Part shown: in pieces, positions 21,233-32,361 of the stretch
Numbering within the stretch: position 1 is the stretch's first letter
How the letters are laid out: every line of letters starts with the position of its first letter
NCBI GenBank assembly: GCA_027972325.1
Contig: JAPMOS010000060.1
Span: forward strand, 164,657-228,656
Reading direction: 5' to 3'
Source: Paratrimastix pyriformis
Lineage: Eukaryota; Preaxostyla; Paratrimastigidae
Length of the DNA stretch: 64,000 nt
Program-made: the position numbers and the translations under genes
Notes under the pieces: model-generated
Told to the model about the DNA's origin: nothing
Seen by the model: the letters and a program-made list of their open reading frames with translations, nothing else
Databases searched by the model: none

Positions 21233-21591
21233 GCGGCCCCGGTAGATGCGCGTCTGCGACTTTCCGTGTCCGGCGACGCGGCCCGGGGCCGGCGCCACTG
21301 GGCCCCGGCAGGCCGCAGGTGGATCTCTTCCCGGCCGTTTCCGTACTCATGGGGCCTTCTGGCTCCCCGCCCAGCAGCAGGGGCCAATGCGGGCATGGGG
21401 CATGGGACATGGGACAAAGGACATGGGACATGGACATCGGCAATGCAGATTCCGATGGCATGGCTCGCCTCCTCAGTGTTGTTTTACAAAGAGTGGCAGT
21501 CATCGCGTCGGCAGCGTATTCCGTTGGTTATTTACAGTGGGAGTGGGCGTGCCTTTGCCTCTCGTGGCGCCTGCGCCTGCGCCTGGCTGCC
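21233..21591. other. Convergent intergenic region
   Basis: The 3' ends of ZNF830 and the adenosyltransferase face each other here. Only a short run of GGGACATG-like repeats near 21395-21435 stands out; no gene is supported. Confidence 0.4.
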
Positions 21592-22343
21592 TCAGAGCTC
21601 GATGCCGGTCCGGGCGGGGAGGCCCCGGGCGAAGTAGTGGCGCACCTCGCGCATTTCGGTGACCAGGTCGGCCCTGGCCAGCAGCACCGGGTCCGTGCCG
21701 CGCCCCGTCAGGACCACCTCCACGTGGGACGGGCGGCTGTTCAGCAGGGCCACCACCTCGGGCGAGCCGAGGGCGCCCACCTCGACGGCCACCATGGCCT
21801 CGTCCAGCACCACCAGCCGCGGACAGGCCGGGCCCAGGGCCCAGAGCGCAGCCACCTGATCCCACCAGGCCGTGGCAGGCACAGCGTGGGCAAGCAGAAA
21901 GAAGAAGGGCCCCCCAGGCGTGAGGGGGAGGTGCGGTGCGTGGGCAGGGCAAACGGAGGGGGCGACCTCCTGCAGCCCCCTGGCAGCGTCAGCACATTCC
22001 TGGGGGGAGGGCTTGCCCATGATGAACTGGCCGCTGCCCCACTGGCGCACCGTGAGCGGCATCGACTCGGCCAGCCGGTTCAGCACGGCCAGCTCAGAGG
22101 TGGCCGGGCGGCCCTCGGGTCGGCTGCCCTTCAGGAACTGGCCAAAGAAGACCGAGAACCCCGCGCCTAGGGCTCGGATGCAAAGCCCAATGGCGGCCGT
22201 TGTCTTCCCCTAGGGACGGGGGATGGGCGCCGGGGATCGATATCACCTGACCTTTCCGTTCCCAGTGTAGATATGCACATATCCTAGCCAGTAGAATGAA
22301 GGGGCGCGGAAAGCTAGCGCAGACCGCGCCCAGGATCGGCCAT
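21592..22343 (-). CDS. cobA: Cob(I)alamin / corrinoid adenosyltransferase, CobA (BtuR) type
   Basis: Four exons, 22325-22343, 22252-22283, 21967-22209 and 21592-21855, give 558 nt (185 residues), the normal CobA size. The first coding exon is only 19 nt (MADPGR). The P-loop is YTGNGKGKTTAAIGL (split by an intron after GNGK), followed by VFFGQFLKG, the DE-type PRLVVLDEAMVAVE strand, HVEVVLTGRG and ADLVTEMREV, all family motifs. The enzyme attaches the adenosyl group to cob(I)alamin with ATP. No mitochondrial-type leader is visible. Its presence implies use of adenosylcobalamin by some enzyme in this organism. Donors are GTCTGC, GTCAGG and GTCGCC. Confidence 0.92.
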
Positions 22344-22454
22344 ACGATCGACACAAAGACGACGACTTAAATTACTGGGCGATAGCCGGCTCAGGGGTTA
22401 GGTTCACAAAAGAAGGCAGAGTGAAAGGCTCTTTGAGGCCCACTTCGTCCACCC

Positions 22455-25228
22455 ATGTCGGCCGACGAACAACGCTACAAGGAAGCCCTCCAATATATCG
22501 ATACAGTCAAGAAGGTCTTCGCGGACCAGCCCACCGTCTTCGCCCAGTTCCTGGACATTATGAAACTGTTCAAGACGAACAAGTCTGCCGCAAACACCTG
22601 GCCCTAGAATCAGCCTCTATCCTGACTGCTTTTCCCGTATAGAATCAACACTGAGTCGGTCGTCACAAGTATCAAAACCCTCTTTCGCGACCGGCACGAC
22701 CTTATTCTGGGATTCAACGCCTTCTTGCCTGCCCAGCAACAGATCCAGCCCAGCGATGTGCCGCCCACTCCAACTCCAAGTCCTTCTCCGCCAGCCCAAT
22801 CTCAAGTTGACCTGAAAAGCCGCGCTGAACGCTACGTTCTGAAAGTGAAGGTCCCTTGCGTTTGTTTGGATGACTGGAAATTTTTCTGCTTTTCTTGTTT
22901 TTAGTCTCGTTTTCGTGATGATGAAGCACCCTACCGGACCTTCCTGCAAATTCTCCAAGTTTTCCGCAAGGGCCAGCACAACCTTGACATTGTTGTTGAT
23001 GAGGTTCTTCGGAAATTCCATTTTGAACTATCTGACTGAGATGTGATAAATTCATAGATCGCTGTTCTCTTCAAGGAGCACCCAGATCTTCTGGAAGAGT
23101 TTTCGGTGTTCCTTCCACCTGGTGCAGGTCTGGCACCCGATTTTGTGACCCGGGGACAGGTTTTAAATTTTTATGCTGCTCCACCTCCCCAGTCATGCCC
23201 AAGCCAAGGCAAAGGCCCGAAGAAATCGGTCTGCTCCTTGTTCCCGTTCGCCACTCACCCTCACACTCGCCCCTTCTGCTCCCTTATGTTGTGTGTCCGT
23301 CCCGCCGCACCGATGCCCCTCATCAGGGAAGGGCGAGACCAAGGCCGAGTCGAGCGACCTCGAGGAGACGCCCTACCGGGGCCGCGTCCGCCGGCCGGCC
23401 GATTCCGAGGCGCCTGCACGACCTGTCTGCCCGCTCATGCGCACGCGCACCCCGCATACTCACGGGTGCCGTTGCACTGCGCTTTTTTATCTGTGCAGAA
23501 ACGGGCCCGCCGTGGTGGGGCCCGGGGCCGCCGGCGGGCGCCCGTGTCTCCGGTCCAGTGGGAGCGGGGCACCTCCGAAACGGACGACAACAGGCCCACG
23601 TACGAGCCACCGCCGACCCCAACCCCGGGCCCGTCCGATGGTCGGCCAGCCTGCCACCCGCCCGCCCCCGCCCCCCGCCCCCCGCCCTGGTGGTTAGTCG
23701 GCGGGCATGCTCACACCCGCTGCGGCTTGGCTTGCTTTGGTTGGTTGGTTTGGCTTTTGGCTTTTGGCTTTTGGCTTTGGCTTCCGTGTTTGTTGGCTTT
23801 GGCTTGGCTTGGGGATCAGCAGGGGCCGAGGCCAAGGTGCCCGCCTCAGCCCCGGCGCCCGCGACGAAGCGGTTGATCAACTGCGCCACCGAGGCTGATC
23901 TCTTCGTCAAGGTCAAGGGCCGCCTGCCGCCCGACAAGTACCAGAACTTCCTCCGGGTGGTCGACCTGTACAACAGCGACATCCTGCGCAAGTCCCAGGT
24001 GCTGGAGCTGCTCCAGCAGACCCTGGCCCGGGTGCCCAACGTGCTGGAGATCCTCCGCGAGCTCCTCCCCGACGACGACGGCGCCCCCGCCGTCACCGGT
24101 CCGCATCGGCCCTGCCCATGCCATCTTCCCCATCCCACGCCCGCCCAGCCTCGCCTGGAGGGTTCGCCTCCCCTCACGGCATTTGCCGATCTGCTCCCCT
24201 CGATCCGCCTCACCCACGCCCTCGCCCTCCCTCCCGCCTCGCCCCCAGCCGCGCCGCCCCCATCGCCCGGCCTCTCCTCCCCCGACCGGGCCCCGCTGTC
24301 GCCCCCCTCGCCGCCCCATCGGCGCCGCACCCCCGCGGCCGCGGTTGCCGTCCCGGAGGCGGTGACCTTCCCCGCCCCGACGGTCAAGAGCACCGCGGCT
24401 GTCTCGGCGGGGCTGCACACCAAGCGGGCCGAGGAGCGCAGGCGCCGCGAGGCCGAACACCAGAAGCGCGAGCGCACCCAGAGCGGCGTCAGGGTCCGCC
24501 CCCGCCCACACCCATGCCCCGTCCCATGCCCACCCTATGCCCCACCCTATGTCCCATGTCTCACCCACCTCACATCCCCCGCCGCGTCCTTCTCCTTCCC
24601 CACCTGCATCGCTCGTGCGCTCACCGTCCCCGCTCACCGTCGCTGCCCCTGGGATACCCTCGTCCCTCGTCCCTCGTCCCTCGTCTTGTTTTGTGTGGAC
24701 AGCCGCCGCCCCCGACGGCCGACCTGTACCAGTGCGCCCGCTATGGCCCCTCGTACCGCGTGCTGGATGACGTCCGTGCGCCCTCTGCCCTCCTCCCCTG
24801 CCCCTTCCCGGCCTGGCCTCTGGTGGGGTCTTGCTGGGCTCATGCCGCTGCCTTTGGTGGGCCTGGTCTCATGACGAGGCTCCGGCCCTTCGACTTGCTG
24901 GCGTGGGCTGGCGGTGGGCAGTTCCCGGTGCCTGCCTGCTCGGGTTCGACGCCCCTGACCCGGCGGGTGCTCAACAACAAGATGATCAGCGTCCCCACGG
25001 GGCGCGAGGGCAGCTTCAAGAACACCCGCAAGTCCCAGTTCGACGAGGCCATCTTCCGCAACGAGGACGAACGGCCCGCACACCCCACACCCCACCCCAC
25101 ACCCCACCTCGCACCCGCCCTTGCAATACGTGATGATCCTCTGGCATTGCCACCCCCAAGCAGAACCGCGGCCTCTCTCTCACGTGCCGGGCGCGGGGCG
25201 TGTGGCGCGGGGCGTGTGTGTGCGTGTG

Positions 25229-25296
<68 letters not shown>

Positions 25297-28200
25297 TGTG
25301 CAGGCAAGAGCTGGACGTGATGATCGAGAGCAACGCCAGCGCCATCCGGGTGCTGGAGGCCCTCGAGCGGGAGATCGACGAGCGCTTCGCCAAGCAGGCC
25401 GCCCAGTTCAGCCGCGAGTCGGGCGTCGGGGCGGACGTGGCCCGGTCGGCGGTCCGCTCGGACACGGCCATCCGGTCGCCCCTCCTCGACATGGTCGTCG
25501 CCAGGCTGCGCTCCGACCTCCACGGTCCGCCCCCCATTTGGCTTCCCCCGCCGCCCCGTCCTTACATCGCCGCCCCGTCCTTACATCCGATTCCTCCTTC
25601 CCGTCCCATGCCTCTTTCCTTTCCCTTCCCTTCGCTTGCCTTTGGGGGCCGGACAGCGCTGCACCTGAAGAGCATCGAGCGCCTCTACGGGCCCCGGGGC
25701 AAGGAGGTCCTCCAGTGCCTCCGCTCCGACCCCATCGAGACGGTCCGCCTGCCCGCCTCTCCGCCTGCCCGCCTCTCCGCCTGCCCGCCTCTCCGCCTGC
25801 CCGCCTCTCCGCCTGCCCGCCTCTCCCGACCACCCCGGATCGCGCGGTCCGCTGACGTGCTGGCTGGGCGGGCGGGGGCGACATGGGGGCGGGGGGCGCA
25901 GATCCCGGTGATCCTGCACCGGATGAAGCAGCGCGACATCGAGTGGACCCGCCTCCGGGCCGCCATGAACCGGTCCGGCACCCGCTCCCGCCTCCCGGCC
26001 CCTCTTGCGTCTGCCCCCTCCCATCGGGTGCCACCGCAGCGCAGCGGGGGCGCTCACCTGGGTGTGGCCCTGGGCTGGGGTGGCCGGTGGGGTGGGGGTG
26101 GGGTGCAGGAGCTGGCACGAGGTCATCGAGCGGAACGCCACCAAGGCCCAGGACCACACCGTCCAGCAGTTCCGCCAGGCCGACCGGCGCGCCCACCAGA
26201 CCAAGAGTCTGCCCGCCCCCGGCCCTGCCCTCCTCCGGCCCTGCCCTCCCGCTGCGCCCAGCCACCACTCCGACCACCGCCCAGCCCTGCCTCCCCTTCC
26301 CCTCCCCGCGCGCCTGCTGACGGGTTTTGGGGTGGTGTGTGGTGTGTGGCGTGTGGTGTTTGGGGCAGCGCTGCTGGCCGAGATCCACGCGGACAGCAAC
26401 GACTCGCGGCACACGCCGCCCGATCTGCTGCTGACCCCCAACCGGATCGCGGGCAGCACCCGGATGCCGGCCCTCTTCGCCACGGCCCTGCGGCTGGTCT
26501 GGCTGGGCGCCGAGCAGCTCCTGGGGACGCCCCGGCCCCTGCTGGACAAGCTCGAGTGGCTCTGCGACCTGCTGCTGCGCTACTTCTTCGCCGACCCGCG
26601 CTACGAGGCCCTCCTGCCCAACCCGCTGGCCCCCGCCGAGCCCGTCGCCCCCGGGGCGCCCCTCCCGGGCCCCCTCTCGCTGCTGGCCTCGGGCCCCGCC
26701 TCCGACCGGCATGTCCACTCGCCCTCCGGGGTCCGCCGCTCCCCAGCCCACCCCCACCCCAACTCGCCCTGGTGCGCGGCCCGGCCCACCTCCCAGCAAG
26801 TTAGGTGTCGTGGTGATGGCTGCCTGACGTCTCTCTCGGTCATTGTGGTGCCCCTTCCCCACTCCACCCCGCCAGCCGCACCCGGCCCTGCTCTACTTCG
26901 GGGTGCCCCTCGCCCTGGCCCCCGACGCGGCCGCCATCAGGCGCTTCACCGCCCCCCAGTGCCGCCCCAGCCCTGGCCCCAGCCCCAACCCGAGCCCCAG
27001 CTCCGGTGCCGCCCCTGAGGCGGCCAGCTCGGTCCTGGCCAGCTCTGGCCCCTTGGCCGCGGCTGCGGCGGGCCCGTCATCATCGGATGTGGTTGCACCC
27101 GCCGCGAGCCCGGCCGGGACGCCCACCCCCAGCAGCAACCCCAACAACAGCGCCATCTCCCCGCCCGCCGATATGCGGGTGGGCCCGCGGGTCCTCTACC
27201 TGAACAACACCCTGTTCATCTTCATGCGGCTCCTCCAGCAGCTGGCGGCCCGCCTCGAGAAGGCCGTCGACATGGCCGCCGACATGCGCTACCAGTCGCC
27301 CGGTCCGCTCCCGCGCATCCACATCGCCCCCGCGCATCCACATCGCCCCCGCGCATCCACATCGCCCCCGCGCATCCACATCGCCCCCCCGCATCCCCAG
27401 CCTCCGCGCATCCACATCGCCCCCCCGCATCCACATCGCCCCCGCGCATCCCCAGCCTCCGCGCATCCACATCGCCCCGCCCATCCACATCGCCCCCGCA
27501 TTCCCAGCCTCCGCGCATCCACATCGCCCCCGCATCCACATCGCCCCCGCATCCACATCGCCCCCCCGCATCCACATCGCCCCCCCGCATCCATTCCACA
27601 TCGCCCCCCCGCATCCACATCGCCCCCGCATCCACATCGCCCCCGCATCCACATCGCCCCCGCCCATCCACATCGCCCCCCCGCATCCCCCAGCCTCCGC
27701 GCATCCACATCGCCCCGCCCATCCACATCGCCCCCGCATCCCCAGCCTCCGCGCATCCACATCGCCCCGCCCATCCACATCGCCCCCGCATCCCCAGCCT
27801 CCGCGCATCCACATCGCCCCCGCCCATCCACATCGCCCCCCCGCATCCCCAGCCTCCGCGCATCCACATCGCCCCCGCATCCACATCGCCCCCGCATCCA
27901 CATCGCCCCCGCATCCACATCGCCCCGCCCATCCACATCGCCCCGCGCATCCACATCGCCCCCCCGCATCCACATCGCCCCCGCGCATCCACATCGCCCC
28001 CGCCCATCCACATCGCCCCCGCGCATCCACATCGCCCCCGCGCATCATCAGTGTTGTCCTCAGGGGCCAGAACCTCGTCTCGGACAGGCATTGATCTGAT
28101 CTGATGGCTTGATGGTGTTGATTTCTCCGACCGGGACGGGACGGGACGGGACGGGACGGGACGGGACGGGACGGGACGGGACGGGACGGGGCAGCCGCCT

Positions 28201-31200
28201 GCACGACTCGGGCGACGCAGCCGCACCTGGTGCCCTCGGCCATGGACGAGCTGGTCGAGGTGGCCCTCTCGATGCCCGGCATCACGGCCCCCGCCACCGC
28301 CACCACCACCACCGCCATGCCGGCCGGCTCGCCCCCCGAGGGCAGCAGCCCCGCCGGGATGGCGCTCCTGGCCTCCTCGCCCTCGGCCAGCCCGGCCACC
28401 CCCATGCCGCCCTCTGGGGACGCCACCCGGCCCCGACCCCCGCCGAGACCCCCGCCGACCTGACCCCCGGGCTGGCCGCGCCCGACCCGGCCACGCCCCC
28501 CTCGGCCTCGACCCCCGAGACTCCAGTGCCTCTGCCCTCGACCCCAGGGCCGGTGCCCTCTGGGCCGACCCCCGCGGCCGGCTTGACCTCGGGCACCCCG
28601 ACCCCCTCGCCCTCGCCCATCCCCGCCAGCCGGGGGGCCCTCGAGGCCACCCCGGGTCCCGTGCTCGCTGCTGGCGGGCCGGCCGTCACGGCGGTGCACC
28701 TTGTGAGCCGCCCCCAGCAGTGCGCTTGCTGCCCCGCGGCGGCCCTGCTGGGGCTGCGGTCGCCCTCGCTGATGGACATGAACACCCACATCCACACCCG
28801 GTACATGCCCTTCGCCGCCGCCCCGCCCTCGGCCTCCGCTGCCGGCGGCGCGGCGCCCGCTCAGCCCGAGACGACGGCCGTCCCGGCGGGGATGGTGGCC
28901 CTGAGCGCCGCCGCGACGGTCCTCGAGCGGGGCTGCGCCCTGTGCGAGGCCGACGCTCACCTGTGGGGCCCCAACAACCGCCGCTCGCTGACGCAGCCCC
29001 TCAGCGAGGACCGGGTGGGGGTTGTGCTGTCCCAGATCGAGCAGCTCCTCCTGCGGCGCATCGAGGGGCCCGCCTTCGACCGGTGGGCCCAGGAGCAGCT
29101 CGGGCCCATGGCCTTCGTCATCGCCGGCACCGACCGCCTCGTCACCCAGATCGTCAAGCTCGTCCGTCCCGCCCCGCCCCGCCCCCGCCCCCGCCCCCGC
29201 CCCCGCCCCCGCCCCCGCCCCCCGCTCTGCATCCACCCATGCGTCCTCGCCCTCGTCCTCGTCCTCTCGGCTCACTCTGCCCCTGCCTCTGCCTCTGCAC
29301 GCCTTTGTCCTGCCGCATCTGCTGGCAGGCAGATCCAGCCTGCCCTGGGCTGTCCGACCTGCCTGCACCTGATGGGCCTCTTCGCCTACGAGCAGTGCCG
29401 CCCCGTGGGCGGCTGGACACGCCCTACCAGGCCAAGTGTCTGGCCCTGCCCGCTCGGAGCCCTGCTGCCCGCGTCCGCCGCCCAGCCCCCTGCCATCAGC
29501 GCCCCCCCCCCCCCCCCCCCCTCCCTCCCCATCGCCACCATCGGCCGCCAGCTGGCGCCCGCTTCACCCGGTCCCCGTCCCCACCCACCCGTCCCACCCG
29601 GTCCCACCCGGTCCTACCCCACCCGCGCAGGATCCGGAGACGCACCTGCTGTCCTTCCAGCTGCTGGACGGGGCGCCGCACATGCTGACCCCCGAGACGG
29701 TCGCCCAGCGCCAGTGGTGCGCCTACGCGGCGGCCTACACCCAGTACCTGGCGCCCCCCGGGGCCCTCTCGTACGCCATGACCCTGCCCCCCGCGGCCGG
29801 CCCCGCCCAGCAGGCCGCCCCGCCGCGGCCCCTCCCGGCTGGCTCGGTGGTGCTGCGGCCCAACTCGTCGGCCGGGGCGCTGCCCCTGCCCCCCGCCTGC
29901 CACGGCTTCCTGGGGCGGCACGCCTGCGAGCGGAACGTGGCCCTGCAGCTGCAGCTGCCCTCGGTCGAGCTGCCCACGGGCGGCGAGGGCATCGGGGCTG
30001 CCTACACGGGGGCCACCCCCCGGGCCCAGACGCCCATCCCCGGCCGGACGGGGCCGGGCTCGGGCGGCCCCAGCGTGGACGGCTGGTTCGGGTCGACGGC
30101 CCCCGGGGTGCTGCCCATGCGGCTGGTGGCCACCCTGACCCGGCAGCCGGCCCCCGGGCTGCTGGTCTCCCAGACGGCGGCCGACGACATCGCGGCCCGC
30201 CTCAAGGAGGTCCAGCTGCCCCCGCCCCGCCCAGCCACGAGCAGCAGATGCTCACCAGCGCCCTCCGCCGCAAGCCCGCCCGGATGCTCTTCCAGCTGGC
30301 CGAGCGGGACTTCCCCACGGCCGCCCCGTGCCGCTCCCCCAGTCAGAACAGCCTCTACGGGCCCGCGGCCCCCGCCAAGGTGTTCCTCTTCCGGTCGGCA
30401 GCCCACGCCCGCCCATGCCCCGCCCCTGGCCCTGCCCTCGCGCCCTCGCTTTCCTCGTCTTTCCTCGTCTTTCCTCTTCTTTTCCTCCCTCCCTGTCCCC
30501 TTGTCATGCCCTCCCGCCTATCATCCTGATGTTCCGATCGGGTCTCATTCTCTGCCTTGGTTGGTTTTCTTTTCCTTTGGGGCGGCTTGTCCCGGGCCGC
30601 AGCAACCGGGTGCGGCTCCTGGGCGCCCCCGACCAGTGCTGGGGCCCCAGCCCCTCGGCCCCTGCCGCCCCGTCCACGGGGGCCGCCGCAGCGCCCACGG
30701 TGCGGGTCGAGGCGCGCAACGGGCTCCGGGCCCGCATCGACATGTTCACCTTCAGGCTCTGCTTCGTCCCGGCCACCTGCGACCGCTTCGTGCGCACCAC
30801 CCGCCCCGCCCGCCCCGCCACCCTCGCCGCCCGCAAGGCCGCCCTCGAGGTCCGCCCCCGCCCCCCCGCGCCCACGACCCCTGCACGCTGCTCGGACTGC
30901 ACGCCCTCCTCCCGACTCCGCCCTGACTCTCCGACTCCACCCTGACTGGCCCTCCTTGGACTGCACGCCCTCCTCTCAGCGGGCCCGCAAGCCCGTGGGG
31001 TGCGCTCCTTCGGCCCGCGGGCAGCGCTTCCAGGCCTGGTGCGAGCGGCAGTGGTCGCGGCTGCAGCAGCCCGACTTCGCCGGGGAGGAGGTCCTCACGG
31101 CCGACTTCTTCGCCCAGCTCCGCGCAGACGAGACGGCGCCCGCCCCGGCTCCGGCTCCTGCTCCCACCGGGACACCCGTCGCCGCCCCCGTCGACATCCC

Positions 31201-31813
31201 CGCCGCTGTTCCCACCGCTCCCTCCGTCGATCCCTCTGCGCCCGCACCCGCACCCGCACCCGCACCCGCACCCGCACCCGCACCCGCACCCGCACCCGCA
31301 CCCGCACCCGCACCCGCACCGTTGGCCGTTTCGGCTCCCACCGCAGCCGTGGACCCTTCTGCTTCTGTGAGCGCTCCCGACCCCGCCCCTGCGCCCGCTG
31401 CTCCTCTTGAGGCGACTTCCTCCGTCCCCGCCTCTGCTCCCGCACCCGCCTCTGCTCCCGCTCCCGCCTCTGCTCCCGCCCCCGCTCCCGCCTCCTCTGC
31501 TCCTGCCTCCCCCTCCTCTGCTCCCGCCGCTGCCGCTGCCGCTCCGGAGGCCTCGATCTCCTCGGCAGCCGGGCCCGCAACCGCGGCGATCCCCGACCAG
31601 CAGCCTCCCGCTGCCGCTGGCTGCTCCGCCCCTGCCGTCCCTGCCGCCCCTGCCGTCCCTGCCGTCCCAGGCGCCGCTGCGCCCCCGGCAGGCGCCGCTG
31701 CGACCACCCCCCCTGATGGGCAACCCCAGGCCGCCATGTCGGGCCTCGCCCCGATGGAGCTGCTCCACGAGGAGGTCGACTTCGGGCCCGACATGGGCAT
31801 CATCCCCGAGTAA
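22455..31813 (+). CDS. SIN3: SIN3 transcriptional corepressor
   Basis: Scaffold of the Sin3-HDAC complex. PAH1 (residues ~1-75) has YIDTVKKVFADQP and FLDIMKLFK; PAH2 has FRDDEAPYRTFLQILQVFRK and LFKEHPDLLEEFSVFLP; PAH3 has FVKVKGRLPPDKYQNFLRVV. The HDAC-interaction region follows: ADLYQCARYGPSYRVLD, FRNEDERQELDVMIESNA, LHLKSIERLYGPRGKEVL, VILHRMKQRDIEW and SWHEVIERNATKAQDH. The Sin3 C-terminal domain includes LYLNNTLFIFMRLLQQL. Traced exons include 22455-22582, 22643-22850, 22905-23003, 23058-23127, 23193-23228, 23327-23385, 24703-24771, 24922-25073, 25304-25524, 25657-25742, 25902-25972, 26109-26206, 26369-26730 and 26876-27302; exons after 28200 are less certain. The end is TAA 31811-31813. 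First exons are lower in GC; later introns hold large repeats. An Ala-Pro repeat near the C-terminus is coding. Confidence 0.88.
25074..25303 (+). other. GC-AG intron of SIN3 with donor GCCCGC
   Basis: The exon ends GACGAACG and the next begins GCAAGAGCTGGAC, restoring ER-QELDVMIESN, the conserved SIN3 sequence. No GT is available at the donor; the intron starts GCCCGC, equal to the common local donor GTCCGC with T2 changed to C. The intron contains a CACCCCACAC run and a TGCG tetranucleotide array. Confidence 0.75.
25213..25300. repeat. Intronic TGCG tetranucleotide array
   Basis: About twenty copies in the GC-AG intron of SIN3, ending at its acceptor GTGCAG. Confidence 0.95.
25745..25830. 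repeat. Intronic minisatellite GCCCGCCTCTCCGCCT
   Basis: About five 15-16-bp copies lie in the SIN3 intron between exons 25657-25742 and 25902-25972. Confidence 0.85.
27307..28047. repeat. Large intronic minisatellite, GCATCCACATCGCCCC-type unit
   Basis: About 740 bp of 16-30-bp variants, the largest array in the window, follow a GTCCGC donor in SIN3. The array has no stop codon in the frame of the preceding exon, so reading it as coding would give a long His/Pro repeat. Confidence 0.92.
28131..28189. repeat. Intronic 5-bp satellite GGGAC
   Basis: About eleven copies at the end of the same SIN3 intron, directly before the acceptor. Confidence 0.92.
31246..31319 (+). repeat. Coding ACCCGC hexanucleotide array (Ala-Pro) in SIN3
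   Basis: About twelve copies read in frame as alternating Ala and Pro in the low-complexity C-terminal part of SIN3. Confidence 0.85.
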
Positions 31814-31844
31814 CAGCCCGACATGGGCATCATCCCCGAGTAAC
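31785..31844 (+). repeat. 30-bp tandem duplication covering the SIN3 stop codon
   Basis: The last codons of SIN3 (CCCGACATGGGCATCATCCC plus CGAGTAACAG) occur twice in direct tandem, so a second, untranslated copy of the C-terminus and stop lies right after the real stop. Confidence 0.9.
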
Positions 31845-32269
31845 AGCCACCCCCTCGTTCCCCCTCCGCCTGTCCCTCAGCGCTTCTCCTCTGCTCCTCT
31901 GCTCCCCTCCCCGTTCCCGGATGTCGCGTTTGTATCCATCCGTCCATCCGTCCGTTCTTGTTCTTGTTCTTATTCGGCTTCGTCGAATCTTATCGGCCCA
32001 ATGGCCCACCAATGTAATCGCATCGCATCCCATCGCATCCCATCGGAGGGGGGCAGGGGCCAGCCGTGGAGGCGATGAGCCATGGCCGTCAGCGGGTGGG
32101 GCGCTGCTCTGGTTGGCCTGCCTCTTCCCCGCCTCTCCCCCCGCCTCTTCCCCCGCCTCTTCCCCCGCCTCTTCCCCCTTCTTCCCGCCTCTTCCCCGCC
32201 TCTTCCCCGCCTCTTCCCCGCTCTTCCCCGCCTCTCCCCGCCCCCGCCTCTTCCCCGCCTCTTCCCCCG

Positions 32270-32356
32270 CCTCTGCCTCTGCCTCTGCCTCTGCCTCTGC
32301 CTCTGCCTCTGCCTCTGCCTCTGCCTCTGCCTCTGCCTCTGCCTCTGCCTCTGCCT
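32270..32356. repeat. CTCTGC hexanucleotide array at the 3' side of the SET gene
   Basis: About fourteen copies, preceded by a looser CTTCCCCGCC-type array (32110-32270). Whether it is intronic, coding or 3' flank of the SET/MYND gene is unresolved. Confidence 0.85.
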
Positions 32357-32361
32357 CGCGG

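Noticed and set aside
26843-28099. SIN3 exon continuing into a His/Pro repeat protein
   Set aside because: The frame stays open through the 740-bp minisatellite, but a GTCCGC donor lies at 27303 and the SIN3 domain resumes after it. I treat the array as intronic.
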